In this document: piece by piece, positions 57,243 through 64,000 of the stretch
Layout of the letters: every line of letters begins with the position of its first letter
Numbering within the stretch: position 1 is the stretch's first letter
Source of the DNA: Nonomuraea candida
GTDB lineage: Bacteria; Actinomycetota; Actinomycetes; Streptosporangiales; Streptosporangiaceae
DNA length: 64,000 bases
Reading direction: 5' to 3'
NCBI RefSeq assembly: GCF_000725485.1
Contig: NZ_KL647031.1
Location: forward strand, 124,001 to 188,000
The notes under the pieces: model-generated
What the model saw: only the letters and a program-made list of their open reading frames with translations
Databases searched by the model: none
What the model was told of the DNA's origin: nothing
Position numbers and translations under genes: made by a program

Positions 57243-58621
57243 GCCTGGTCATCGGGAACGTGTTCATCGCGCCCGTCTCCGGCCCCGAAGTCGAATCCGG
57301 ATATATCAGGATCGAGGGGGACCTGATCGCCGAACTGGGCGCCGGCCCCGCCCCGGACGTCCCCGGCGCCACCCTCATCGACGGCGCCGGCTGCCTGGCC
57401 ACCCCCGGCCTGGTCAACACCCACCACCACCTCTACCAGTGGGCCTCGCAGGGCCTGGCCCAGGACGCCACGCTGTTCGAGTGGCTGGCGGCGCTCTACG
57501 ACGTCTGGGCCGCCATGGACGCCGAGGTGGTCAACGGCGCGGCCACGGCCGGGCTGGCCTGGCTGGCGCTGTCCGGCTGCACCACCACCAGCGACCACCA
57601 CTACCTCTTCCCCAAGGGCCGGGGCGACCTGCTCGCCGCCGAGATCGAGGCCGCCCGCGCGATCGGCCTGCGCTTCCACCCGGCGCGCGGCTCGATGGAC
57701 CTGGGCAGGTCGAAGGGCGGCCTGCCGCCGGACGTCGTGGTCGAGGAGCTGGACGACGTCCTCGCCGCCACGGCCGCCGCCGTGGACGCCCACCACGACC
57801 CGTCGCCCTCCTCCATGCTGCGCGTGGCGGTCGCGCCGTGCTCGCCGTTCTCGGCCAGCGCCGAGCTGATGACCGCCTCGGCCGCGCTGGCCAGGGAGAA
57901 GGGCGTACGCCTGCACACGCACCTCGCCGAGACCCTCGACGAGGAGGAGCACTGCCGCGAGCGGTTCGGGCTGCGGCCGGTCGACTACATGGAGAAGCTG
58001 GGCTGGCTTGGGCCCGACGTGTGGCTCGCGCACGCCGTGCACCTCAGCGACGCCGACATCGCCAAGCTGGCCGCCACCGGCACCGGCACGGCGCACTGCC
58101 CCTCCTCCAACGGGCGGCTCGGGGCGGGCATCGCCCGCGTGTCGGAGATGCTGCGCCGCGGCGCGAACGTCGGGCTCGGCGTGGACGGCGCCGCCTCCTC
58201 CGAGCTGACCCCGCTGGCCGGCGAGATGCGCCAGGCCCTGCTCTTCCAGCGCGCCAGGTACGGCCCCGCCGCCCTCAGCGCCCGGCAGGCCCTGGAACTG
58301 GCCACGCTGGGCGGCGCCCGCAACCTCGGCAGGCAGAACGAACTGGGCACCCTCGAACCCGGCAAATTAGCCGACATCGTCCTGTGGCCGTTGTCCGGGT
58401 CGTTCGCGGCGGCCGTCGCCGATCCGGTCTGCGCGCTCGTCTTCGGCCCCGCGCCGCCGCCGGCCCTCGTGCTGGTCGGCGGGCGCGCCGTGGTGTCCGG
58501 CGGCGAGCTGCGCACCGTCCCGCAGGACGCGGCCGGGCAGGCGGGCGCGCGGGCGCACCGGCGGCTGATGCGGCTGGCGCGCGAGCGCGGCTTCGGCGCC
58601 GCCAGGGAGGTCCACCGCTGA
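57239..58621 (+). CDS. 8-oxoguanine deaminase-like amidohydrolase
   Basis: 460 residues, amidohydrolase barrel. Metal ligands in TPGLVNTHHHLYQWASQGLAQ (HxH), LHTHLAETLDEEEHC, LAHAVHLSDADI and LGVDGAASSELTPLAGEM. The segment after NTHHHLYQ and the CTTTSDHHYLFP stretch fit 8-oxoguanine/guanine-type deaminases of the TRZ/ATZ group. Would turn 8-oxoguanine to urate, feeding uricase. Last gene of the overlap-coupled operon. Substrate inferred. Confidence 0.82.
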   Translation: MSLVIGNVFIAPVSGPEVESGYIRIEGDLIAELGAGPAPDVPGATLIDGAGCLATPGLVNTHHHLYQWASQGLAQDATLFEWLAALYDVWAAMDAEVVNGAATAGLAWLALSGCTTTSDHHYLFPKGRGDLLAAEIEAARAIGLRFHPARGSMDLGRSKGGLPPDVVVEELDDVLAATAAAVDAHHDPSPSSMLRVAVAPCSPFSASAELMTASAALAREKGVRLHTHLAETLDEEEHCRERFGLRPVDYMEKLGWLGPDVWLAHAVHLSDADIAKLAATGTGTAHCPSSNGRLGAGIARVSEMLRRGANVGLGVDGAASSELTPLAGEMRQALLFQRARYGPAALSARQALELATLGGARNLGRQNELGTLEPGKLADIVLWPLSGSFAAAVADPVCALVFGPAPPPALVLVGGRAVVSGGELRTVPQDAAGQAGARAHRRLMRLARERGFGAAREVHR

Positions 58622-58679
58622 TGCCGAACCTGGCCCATTAGGGTGGGAATGTCCAAGAACGCGGAGGAAAGGCGGTCCC

Positions 58680-58892
58680 GTGGCGGAGGAACTCCCCGAC
58701 GAGCGCACGGCGCGGCTCAAGAGCACGTTCGCCGAGATCGACACCGACGGCGACGGCTACATCAGCGAGAGCGAGCTGAAGCGGCACTTCCCCGACCTGC
58801 CGCCCGAGGCGCTCGGGGCGATGAGCCAGGCGGCCGACTCCGACCAGGACGGACGCTACTCCCTGGAGGAGTTCATCCGCACGGTGTCCTGA
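58680..58892 (+). CDS. EF-hand calcium-binding protein
   Basis: 70 residues with two canonical 12-residue EF loops, DTDGDGYISESE and DSDQDGRYSLEE, on a helix-loop-helix pair; calmodulin-like half-domain. GTG 58680 with SD GGAGG about 12-14 nt upstream. Similar small calcium proteins in actinomycetes are of unknown role. Sits between the deaminase and glycerate-kinase genes without obvious link. Confidence 0.88.
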   Translation: MAEELPDERTARLKSTFAEIDTDGDGYISESELKRHFPDLPPEALGAMSQAADSDQDGRYSLEEFIRTVS

Positions 58893-59016
58893 GGCCCCCG
58901 GCCGGCCCGCCGCCACCGGGGGGAGGCCCGCGTGCCGGCGTGGTCTCCGGGGACGGGCCGCCGCCCGCTCCCGGGGCGGGGTACCGGCGTGGTCCCCGGG
59001 AACGCCCGAATGTCAG

Positions 59017-59085
59017 GATGATGAGTCACGCCTTCCTGCCCGCTCGCACCGGGCAGGAAGGCGTGTCAGGACATTGTTCATCATC
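59017..59085 (+). terminator. long hairpin between the EF-hand gene and glycerate kinase
   Basis: Perfect 16-bp arms (59027-59042 and 59050-59065; CACGCCTTCCTGCCCG) around a 7-nt loop, flanked by GATGATGA (59017-59024)/TCATCATC (59078-59085). It ends just before the glycerate-kinase SD: terminator, or leader element of that gene. Confidence 0.7.
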
Positions 59086-59100
59086 AGGTGGGAGTTCGTA

Positions 59101-60258
59101 GTGGTTCAGCACGTTCTGGTCGCCCCGGACAAGTTCAAGGGGTCGCTGACCGCGGCCGAGGTGGCCTCCCGGGTGTCGGCCGGGCTCGGCGTGCCCACCG
59201 TCGAGCTGCCGATCGCCGACGGCGGCGACGGCACCGTGGACGCCGCCGTGGCGGCCGGGTTCGGGCGCGTCACGATCGAGGTGACCGGGCCCACGGGCGA
59301 GCGCATCCCCGCCTCGTACGCCTGGCAGCCCACCGGCACCGCCGTGGTCGAGCTGTCGGAGGCGTCCGGGCTGCGCCGCCTGCCCGGCGGGCACGAGCCG
59401 CTGACCGCCACCAGCTACGGCACCGGCGAGCTGATCGCCGACGCCGTGCGCCGGGGCGCCAAGCGGGTGGTGCTCGGGCTGGGCGGCAGCGCCTCCACCG
59501 ACGGGGGAGCGGGCATGGCGCAGGCCCTCGGCGCCCGCCTGCTCGACGCCGACGGCGCCGACCTGCCCAGGGGCGGCGCCGCGCTGAAGAACCTGGCCCG
59601 CATCGACATGTCGGGCTTCCTCGACATCGCGGGCGTGGAGTTCGTGGTGGCCAGCGACGTGGACAACCCGCTGCTCGGCCCGCACGGCGCCGCCGCCGTG
59701 TACGGCCCCCAGAAGGGCGCCACCCCCGACGACGTCAAGACGCTGGAGTCGGCGCTGTCCCGCCTGGCCGCCATCGCCACCACCACCCACGGGCTGATGG
59801 GCGCGGTCGAGCACGACGACATCGTGCGCGCCATGGGCGTGGCGGGCGCGCCGGGGGCGGGCGCGGCCGGCGGGGTCGGGTTCGCGGCGCTGGCGTTCCT
59901 GCACGCCGAGATCCGGCCGGGCATCGACTACCTGCTCGACCTGCTCGGGTTCGGCGAGCAGGTCAAGGGAGCCCGCCTGGTGATCACCGGCGAGGGCTCG
60001 CTGGACGAGCAGTCGCTGCGCGGCAAGGCGCCCATCGGCGTGGCCCAGGCCGCGGCCGGGGCGGGCGTGCCGGTGGTGGCCGTCTGCGGCCGCCGCACGC
60101 TCTCCGACGACGACCTCAAGGCCGCCGGCATCGAGGCCGCCTACGCCCTGACGGACCTGGAGCCCGACCCGGCCCGCTGCATGGAGCAGGCCGGCCCCCT
60201 GCTCGAACGCCTCGCCGCCCGCCTCGCCGCCGACCGCCGCCTGGCGGCCGACGCGTGA
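59101..60258 (+). CDS. glycerate kinase
   Basis: 385 residues, GlxK/GarK type: LVAPDKFKGSLTAAEVA at the N-terminus, LPIADGGDGTVDA, GLGGSASTDGGAGMAQALGARLLD, DVDNPLLGPHGAA, VITGEGSLDEQSLRGKAP. Phosphorylates glycerate to 2-phosphoglycerate. Beside allantoin-degradation genes it can salvage the glyoxylate carbon via tartronate semialdehyde and glycerate. GTG 59101 with GGGAG 6 nt upstream. Confidence 0.92.
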   Translation: MVQHVLVAPDKFKGSLTAAEVASRVSAGLGVPTVELPIADGGDGTVDAAVAAGFGRVTIEVTGPTGERIPASYAWQPTGTAVVELSEASGLRRLPGGHEPLTATSYGTGELIADAVRRGAKRVVLGLGGSASTDGGAGMAQALGARLLDADGADLPRGGAALKNLARIDMSGFLDIAGVEFVVASDVDNPLLGPHGAAAVYGPQKGATPDDVKTLESALSRLAAIATTTHGLMGAVEHDDIVRAMGVAGAPGAGAAGGVGFAALAFLHAEIRPGIDYLLDLLGFGEQVKGARLVITGEGSLDEQSLRGKAPIGVAQAAAGAGVPVVAVCGRRTLSDDDLKAAGIEAAYALTDLEPDPARCMEQAGPLLERLAARLAADRRLAADA

Positions 60259-60368
60259 TGCCGACCGCCAGGCCGTCACCCGGCGGCGGACGCATGACCC
60301 CGTCGCCCGGCGGCTGTCGCGTGAGCCCGTCGCCGCCGGGAGGCGGATCGTCAGCTGGAGGTTGATGC

Positions 60369-61760
60369 ATGGCCCCGTCGCCGCCCGGAGAGCCCACGGC
60401 GCCGTTCGACCCGCCGTTCGACCCGCCGTTCGACCCGCCGTTCGACCTGGTGATCAGGTCCCGCAGGACCGTCACGCCGGAGGGTGAGCGGCCCGCCGCC
60501 GTCGCCGTGCGCGGCGAGAAGATCGCCGCGCTGCACGACTACGCCGCCCCCCTGCCCGCCGCCGAGGACGTCGATCTGCGCGACCTGGCGCTCCTGCCCG
60601 GCCTGGTCGACACCCACGTCCACGTCAACGAGCCGGGCCGGGCCCACTGGGAGGGCTTCGCCTGCGCGACCAGGGCGGCCGCCGCCGGCGGCGTCACCAC
60701 GATCGTGGACATGCCGCTCAACTCGCTGCCGCCGACGATCGACCCCGGGGCGCTCGACGCCAAGCGGCGGGCCGCCGAGGGGCGGTGCCACGTGGACGTC
60801 GGGTTCTGGGGCGGGGCGGTGCCGGGGAACCTCAAGGATCTCGCGCCGCTGCACGAGTGCGGGGTCTTCGGGTTCAAGTGCTTCATGTCACCGTCGGGGG
60901 TGCCGGAGTTCCCGCCGCTGACGGCCGGGGAGCTGCGGCGCGCGCTGGAGGAGGTCGCCGGGTTCGGCGGCATGATGGTGGTGCACGCCGAGGACCCGGC
61001 GCTGCTGGCCGAGCCGGGCGGGCCGACCTACCGGGAGTTCCTGGACTCCCGGCCGGGGGCCGCCGAGCGCAGCGCCGTCGAGCGGGCCGTGCGGCTGGCC
61101 GAGGTGACCGGCTGCCGGCTGCACATCCTGCACGTCTCCGGCGCCGAGTGCCTGGAGGTGCTGGAGGCCGCCCTGGGCAGGGGAGCGCCGGTCTCGGCCG
61201 CGACCTGCCCGCACTACCTGACGCTGACGGCCGAGCAGGTGCCCGAGGGCGGGACGGCGTACAAGTGCTGCCCGCCGATCCGCTCGCGGGCCAACCGCGA
61301 CCTGCTGTGGGAGGGGCTGGCGCGAGGCGTGCTGAGCTGCGTCGTCTCCGACCACTCGCCCTCGCCGGCCGAGCTGAAGGTGCCCGACTTCGCCGCCGCC
61401 TGGGGCGGCATAGCCTCGCTCCAGCTCGGCCTGCCCGCGGTCTGGACGGAGGCCGCGCGGCGGGGGCACCGGCTGGAGGACGTGGTGCGCTGGATGTCCG
61501 CCAACCCCGCCGCGCTGGCCGGCGTGGCCGGCAAAGGCGGGATCGCGGCGGGGAACGACGCCGACCTGGTCGCCTTCGACCCCGCCGCCGGCACCCTCGT
61601 GGACGCCGCCCGCCTCCACCACCGCAACCCCGTCACCCCCTACCACGGTCACACGCTCAAGGGCGCCGTCCTGACCACCTGGCTGCGCGGCCGCCCGGTG
61701 GACGGCGAGCCGCACGGGCGGCTCCTGCGCAAGGCCCGGCCGACGATGGGAGCGCGATAG
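60369..61760 (+). CDS. allB: allantoinase
   Basis: 463 residues, cyclic amidohydrolase. Metal ligands DTHVHVNEPGR, GFKCFMSPSG (carboxylated Lys), MVVHAEDPAL, LHILHVSGAEC, and SDHSPSPAELK. N-terminus has a FDPPFDPPFDPPFD repeat. Opens allantoin to allantoate. SD GGAGG 6-7 nt before ATG 60369. Followed immediately by allantoicase. Confidence 0.93.
   Translation: MAPSPPGEPTAPFDPPFDPPFDPPFDLVIRSRRTVTPEGERPAAVAVRGEKIAALHDYAAPLPAAEDVDLRDLALLPGLVDTHVHVNEPGRAHWEGFACATRAAAAGGVTTIVDMPLNSLPPTIDPGALDAKRRAAEGRCHVDVGFWGGAVPGNLKDLAPLHECGVFGFKCFMSPSGVPEFPPLTAGELRRALEEVAGFGGMMVVHAEDPALLAEPGGPTYREFLDSRPGAAERSAVERAVRLAEVTGCRLHILHVSGAECLEVLEAALGRGAPVSAATCPHYLTLTAEQVPEGGTAYKCCPPIRSRANRDLLWEGLARGVLSCVVSDHSPSPAELKVPDFAAAWGGIASLQLGLPAVWTEAARRGHRLEDVVRWMSANPAALAGVAGKGGIAAGNDADLVAFDPAAGTLVDAARLHHRNPVTPYHGHTLKGAVLTTWLRGRPVDGEPHGRLLRKARPTMGAR
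60404..60447 (+). repeat. 12-bp tandem repeats at the 5' end of allB
   Basis: GTTCGACCCGCC at 60404, 60416 and 60428 with a diverged fourth copy; encodes FDPP repeats. Confidence 0.85.
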
Positions 61761-62705
61761 ATGTCCGGTTTCACCACCCTGCCCGACCTCGCCCTGCGCA
61801 CTCTGGGCGGCGCCGTCGTGGCCGCCAGCGACGAGTCCTTCGCCGAGAAGGAGAGCCTGATCAGGCCGGGCCGGCCCGACTTCCAGCCGGGCACGTTCGG
61901 CAGCAAGGGGCAGGTCTACGACGGCTGGGAGACCCGCCGCCGCCGCGCGCCCGGCCACGACTGGGCCCTGGTGCGGCTCGGCATGCCCGGCGTGATCCGC
62001 GGCGTGGTGATCGACACCGCCTGGTTCAGGGGCAACCACCCCACCCACGCCTCGGTGGAGGCGGCGTACGTGCCGGGGCATCCCGCACCCGAGGAGGTGC
62101 TGGCGGCGCGGTGGACGCCGATCGTGCCGCTGTCGGAGCTCAAGGGCGACACCGAGCACCACTTCCCGGTCGCCGGCGAGGCGGTCCACACCCACGTACG
62201 GCTCCGCATCCACCCCGACGGCGGCGTCGCCCGGCTCCGGGTGCACGGAGAGGTCAGGGCCGACCTGTCGCTCTACGACGGCCTCGGGCTCGACCTGGCC
62301 GCCCTGGCCAACGGCGGGCTGGTCACCGCCTGCTCCGACGACTTCTACTCCGCGCCCGGCAACGTCATCGCGCCCGGCCTGGCCCGGCACCAGGCCGAGG
62401 GCTGGGAGACGGCCAGGCGGCGGGGCGAGGGCAACGACTGGCTCGTCATCCGGCTGGCCGGGCGCGGCGTCATCCGGCTGGCCGAGATCGACACCACCAA
62501 CCTGCTGTACAACGCGCCCGCCGAGGTGTCGCTGACCGGGCTGGACGGGCCGCGCGAGGTGCCGCTCCTGCCCAGGACCCCGCTCCGGCCCGACACGCCG
62601 CACCGCTTCCGCCTCGGCCCCGCCGAGCCGGTCACGCACGTGCGCGTGGACATCTACCCCGACGGCGGCCTGGCCCGCGTCCGCCTCCACGGCCACCTCG
62701 CCTGA
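61761..62705 (+). CDS. alc: allantoicase
   Basis: 314 residues made of two repeated allantoicase domains (about 15-165 and 175-314); compare GQVYDGWETRRRRAPGHDWALVRLG with AEGWETARRRGEGNDWLVIRLAG. Hydrolyses allantoate to ureidoglycolate and urea. ATG immediately follows the allB stop; SD GGGAG 9-10 nt upstream, within allB. Confidence 0.93.
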   Translation: MSGFTTLPDLALRTLGGAVVAASDESFAEKESLIRPGRPDFQPGTFGSKGQVYDGWETRRRRAPGHDWALVRLGMPGVIRGVVIDTAWFRGNHPTHASVEAAYVPGHPAPEEVLAARWTPIVPLSELKGDTEHHFPVAGEAVHTHVRLRIHPDGGVARLRVHGEVRADLSLYDGLGLDLAALANGGLVTACSDDFYSAPGNVIAPGLARHQAEGWETARRRGEGNDWLVIRLAGRGVIRLAEIDTTNLLYNAPAEVSLTGLDGPREVPLLPRTPLRPDTPHRFRLGPAEPVTHVRVDIYPDGGLARVRLHGHLA

Positions 62706-62734
62706 CCGCCCTCCCGCCCGTGGCGGGAGGGCGG
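62706..62734. terminator. bidirectional terminator between alc and the kinase gene
   Basis: Perfect 13-bp arms 62706-62718 and 62722-62734 (CCGCCCTCCCGCC) around CGT, 1 nt after the alc stop. Confidence 0.8.
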
Positions 62735-62739
62735 CCCGC

Positions 62740-64000
62740 TCACTGCCAGAGGAAGACGGTGCTGCCGACCGGCCGCCGGCTGTTGGGCACCGGCCGCTGG
62801 TACTGCACCACGCCGCCGTTGCCCAGCCGCTGCACCCGCACCTTGAAGCCCAGCGCCTCCAGCTCCGCCTTGGCGTCGTTGACGTTCTTCCCAATCACCC
62901 CGGGCACCATGCCGAACGGCTGGTCCTCGCGGTCCTCGTCGTCATCGTCGCCCCGGAACCACTCCCAGATGTCCGCCTGGCACCGCGCCACCGTCACCAT
63001 GACCGGCGCGCCCCTGTCGACCTCGGACTTGGCCTTGGGCGACTGGGCGATGACCGTGCACGGCTCGGCGTCGTCGTCGACCTCGGTGACCTGCACCTGG
63101 AAGCCCTGCTTGCTCAGGAAGTCGGCGGCCTGGTCCTTCGGCATGCCGGCGACGTCGGGCATGACGAGCCCGGCGCTGACGAAGATGTGGACCGTGGCGC
63201 CCTTCTTGACCTTCTCGCCCACCATCGGCGAGGTGCGGATCACCTTGTCGCGCTCGATCTCCTGGCTGGGCAGGCGCTTGACGTTGCCGACCGTCAGGCC
63301 CGCCTTGGCGATCTCGGCCCGCGCGCTGTTGCCGGTCAGGCCCGACACGTCGGGCACCACGATGCGCTCGGGCCCCAGCGAGGGCACCAGCGTGACCGTC
63401 GAGCCCTTCTCCAGCTCGGAGTCGGCCACCGGGTCGGTGCTGAGGATCAGGCCCTCGGCCACCTTCTCGTCGTACTGGCCCTCGGCCTTGCGCATCAGCA
63501 GGCCGGCCCCGGCGAGGTTCTTCTCGGCGACCACCAGGTTCTTGCCGACCAGGTCGGGCACCTTGACGTATTCGGGCTGCGCGAAATACCACCCCGTCAG
63601 CCCGACCGCCACCGCCAGCACGGCGGCCAGCGTCACCAGGAACCAGTTGGGCCGGAACCCGCGCCGCGGCTCCGGCGCCTCGGCCCGCGGCTGGATCAGC
63701 GTGTGGGAGGGGGCGACCATCGTGTGGGCGGGGGCGGCGGCCTGCGGCACCGACTGCGCGCCCGACGGCATGCCGAACGTCTGGGGCCGTGACGGCGGCA
63801 TCACCGGGCCGGTGCCCGGCGGCGTGGTGGTGCGCGGCAGCATGCGGTGCGCGTCGACCGCCGCCACGAGCATCGCGGTCGCGTCGGCGGGGCGGTGCTG
63901 CGGCTCGCGCGCGGTCGCGCCCGCCACCAGCGTGTCGATCAGCGGCGGCACCTCGGGTACCAGCGACGACGGCGCCGGCACCGTGTCGTGGACGTGCCGG
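62740..64000 (-). CDS. PASTA-domain serine/threonine protein kinase, C-terminal part (truncated at the window edge)
   Basis: At least 419 residues. The right end is the tail of a Hanks-type kinase C-lobe (RHVHDTVPAPSSLVPEVP, ATAREPQHRPADA); then a Pro-rich juxtamembrane linker, one membrane helix (WFLVTLAAVLAVAVGLTGWYF) and four extracellular PASTA domains (EYVKVPDLVGKN; RIVVPDVSGLTG; LVMPDVAGMPKD; GMVPGVIGKN) that bind muropeptides or lipid II. Such kinases control cell-wall synthesis and division. The catalytic loop lies beyond the window. Frame is open to base 64000. Confidence 0.9.
   Translation of the reverse strand, partial: RHVHDTVPAPSSLVPEVPPLIDTLVAGATAREPQHRPADATAMLVAAVDAHRMLPRTTTPPGTGPVMPPSRPQTFGMPSGAQSVPQAAAPAHTMVAPSHTLIQPRAEAPEPRRGFRPNWFLVTLAAVLAVAVGLTGWYFAQPEYVKVPDLVGKNLVVAEKNLAGAGLLMRKAEGQYDEKVAEGLILSTDPVADSELEKGSTVTLVPSLGPERIVVPDVSGLTGNSARAEIAKAGLTVGNVKRLPSQEIERDKVIRTSPMVGEKVKKGATVHIFVSAGLVMPDVAGMPKDQAADFLSKQGFQVQVTEVDDDAEPCTVIAQSPKAKSEVDRGAPVMVTVARCQADIWEWFRGDDDDEDREDQPFGMVPGVIGKNVNDAKAELEALGFKVRVQRLGNGGVVQYQRPVPNSRRPVGSTVFLWQ

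Noticed and set aside
1..64000. tRNA, rRNA, IS elements, prophage, attachment sites, replication origin
   Set aside because: Looked for TTCGA-type T-arms with cloverleaf context, transposase motifs and terminal repeats, DnaA boxes; nothing convincing by eye.

Overview
This is a 64 kb stretch of very GC-rich chromosome from an actinomycete. GTG starts are common (with some TTG and one probable CTG), Shine-Dalgarno (SD) sites are GGAGG-like, and about ten genes have a TANNNT hexamer 6-8 nt before the start codon, which suggests leaderless mRNAs. A PimB-type phosphatidylinositol mannosyltransferase, a MacS/MacR-like two-component pair, an ArsA/ROK glucokinase neighbourhood and a c-di-AMP (ydaO) riboswitch ahead of a cell-wall hydrolase also fit a filamentous actinomycete. 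My guess is a Nonomuraea/Streptosporangium-like genus, but I could not test this. I saw no rRNA, tRNA, CRISPR array, phage or insertion sequence.

Layout. 0-6.4 kb: a truncated LuxR-type regulator, an APH-fold kinase, a NYN/PIN ribonuclease-like protein and two secreted NlpC/P60 hydrolases; the second lies behind the riboswitch and seems to start at CTG. 5.5-9 kb: secreted metallopeptidase, M48 membrane protease, PimB. 9-13.4 kb: a sugar ABC importer without its ATPase, divergent from a DeoR-type regulator. 13.4-21.3 kb: acyl-CoA ligase, phosphoesterase, SRPBCC protein, ArsA-like ATPase, a small cysteine-containing protein, glucokinase, endonuclease/exonuclease/phosphatase protein, secreted DVWAVG-repeat protein. 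21.4-30.9 kb: lipid enzymes (esterase, acyltransferase), MarR/DoxX, homocysteine methyltransferase, Crp-like regulator, YciI, a VIT/VWA protein coupled to a MerR regulator, and Dps. 31-38.7 kb: PhoX-like protein, TetR/MMPL exporter, MarR-GNAT fusion, lactonase, lipoprotein.

38.7-46.5 kb is central metabolism and signalling: glycerol kinase and phosphofructokinase diverge around a perfect DasR-like operator, and the phosphofructokinase carries the D104/K124 signature of pyrophosphate-dependent enzymes. Two MHYT sensor proteins, a MacS/MacR-like pair and ThiI follow. 47-48.3 kb: a DAHP synthase behind what looks like a complete aromatic amino-acid attenuator (22-codon leader peptide containing Phe-Leu-Phe-Trp-Tyr, then a perfect 15-bp hairpin). 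48.3-52.8 kb: Moco oxidoreductase, then a LytS/LytR-type pair with a two-gene sodium/solute symporter. 52.8-53.2 kb has no gene but dense nested inverted repeats, a candidate structured RNA.

53.2-62.7 kb holds endonuclease IV and a purine-degradation region: OHCU decarboxylase, HIU hydrolase, urate oxidase, the FAD and 2Fe-2S subunits of a xanthine dehydrogenase (the molybdenum subunit is absent), an 8-oxoguanine deaminase-like amidohydrolase, an EF-hand protein, glycerate kinase, allantoinase and allantoicase. Together they would take urate to ureidoglycolate/urea and salvage the glyoxylate carbon through glycerate. The window ends inside a PASTA-type serine/threonine kinase.
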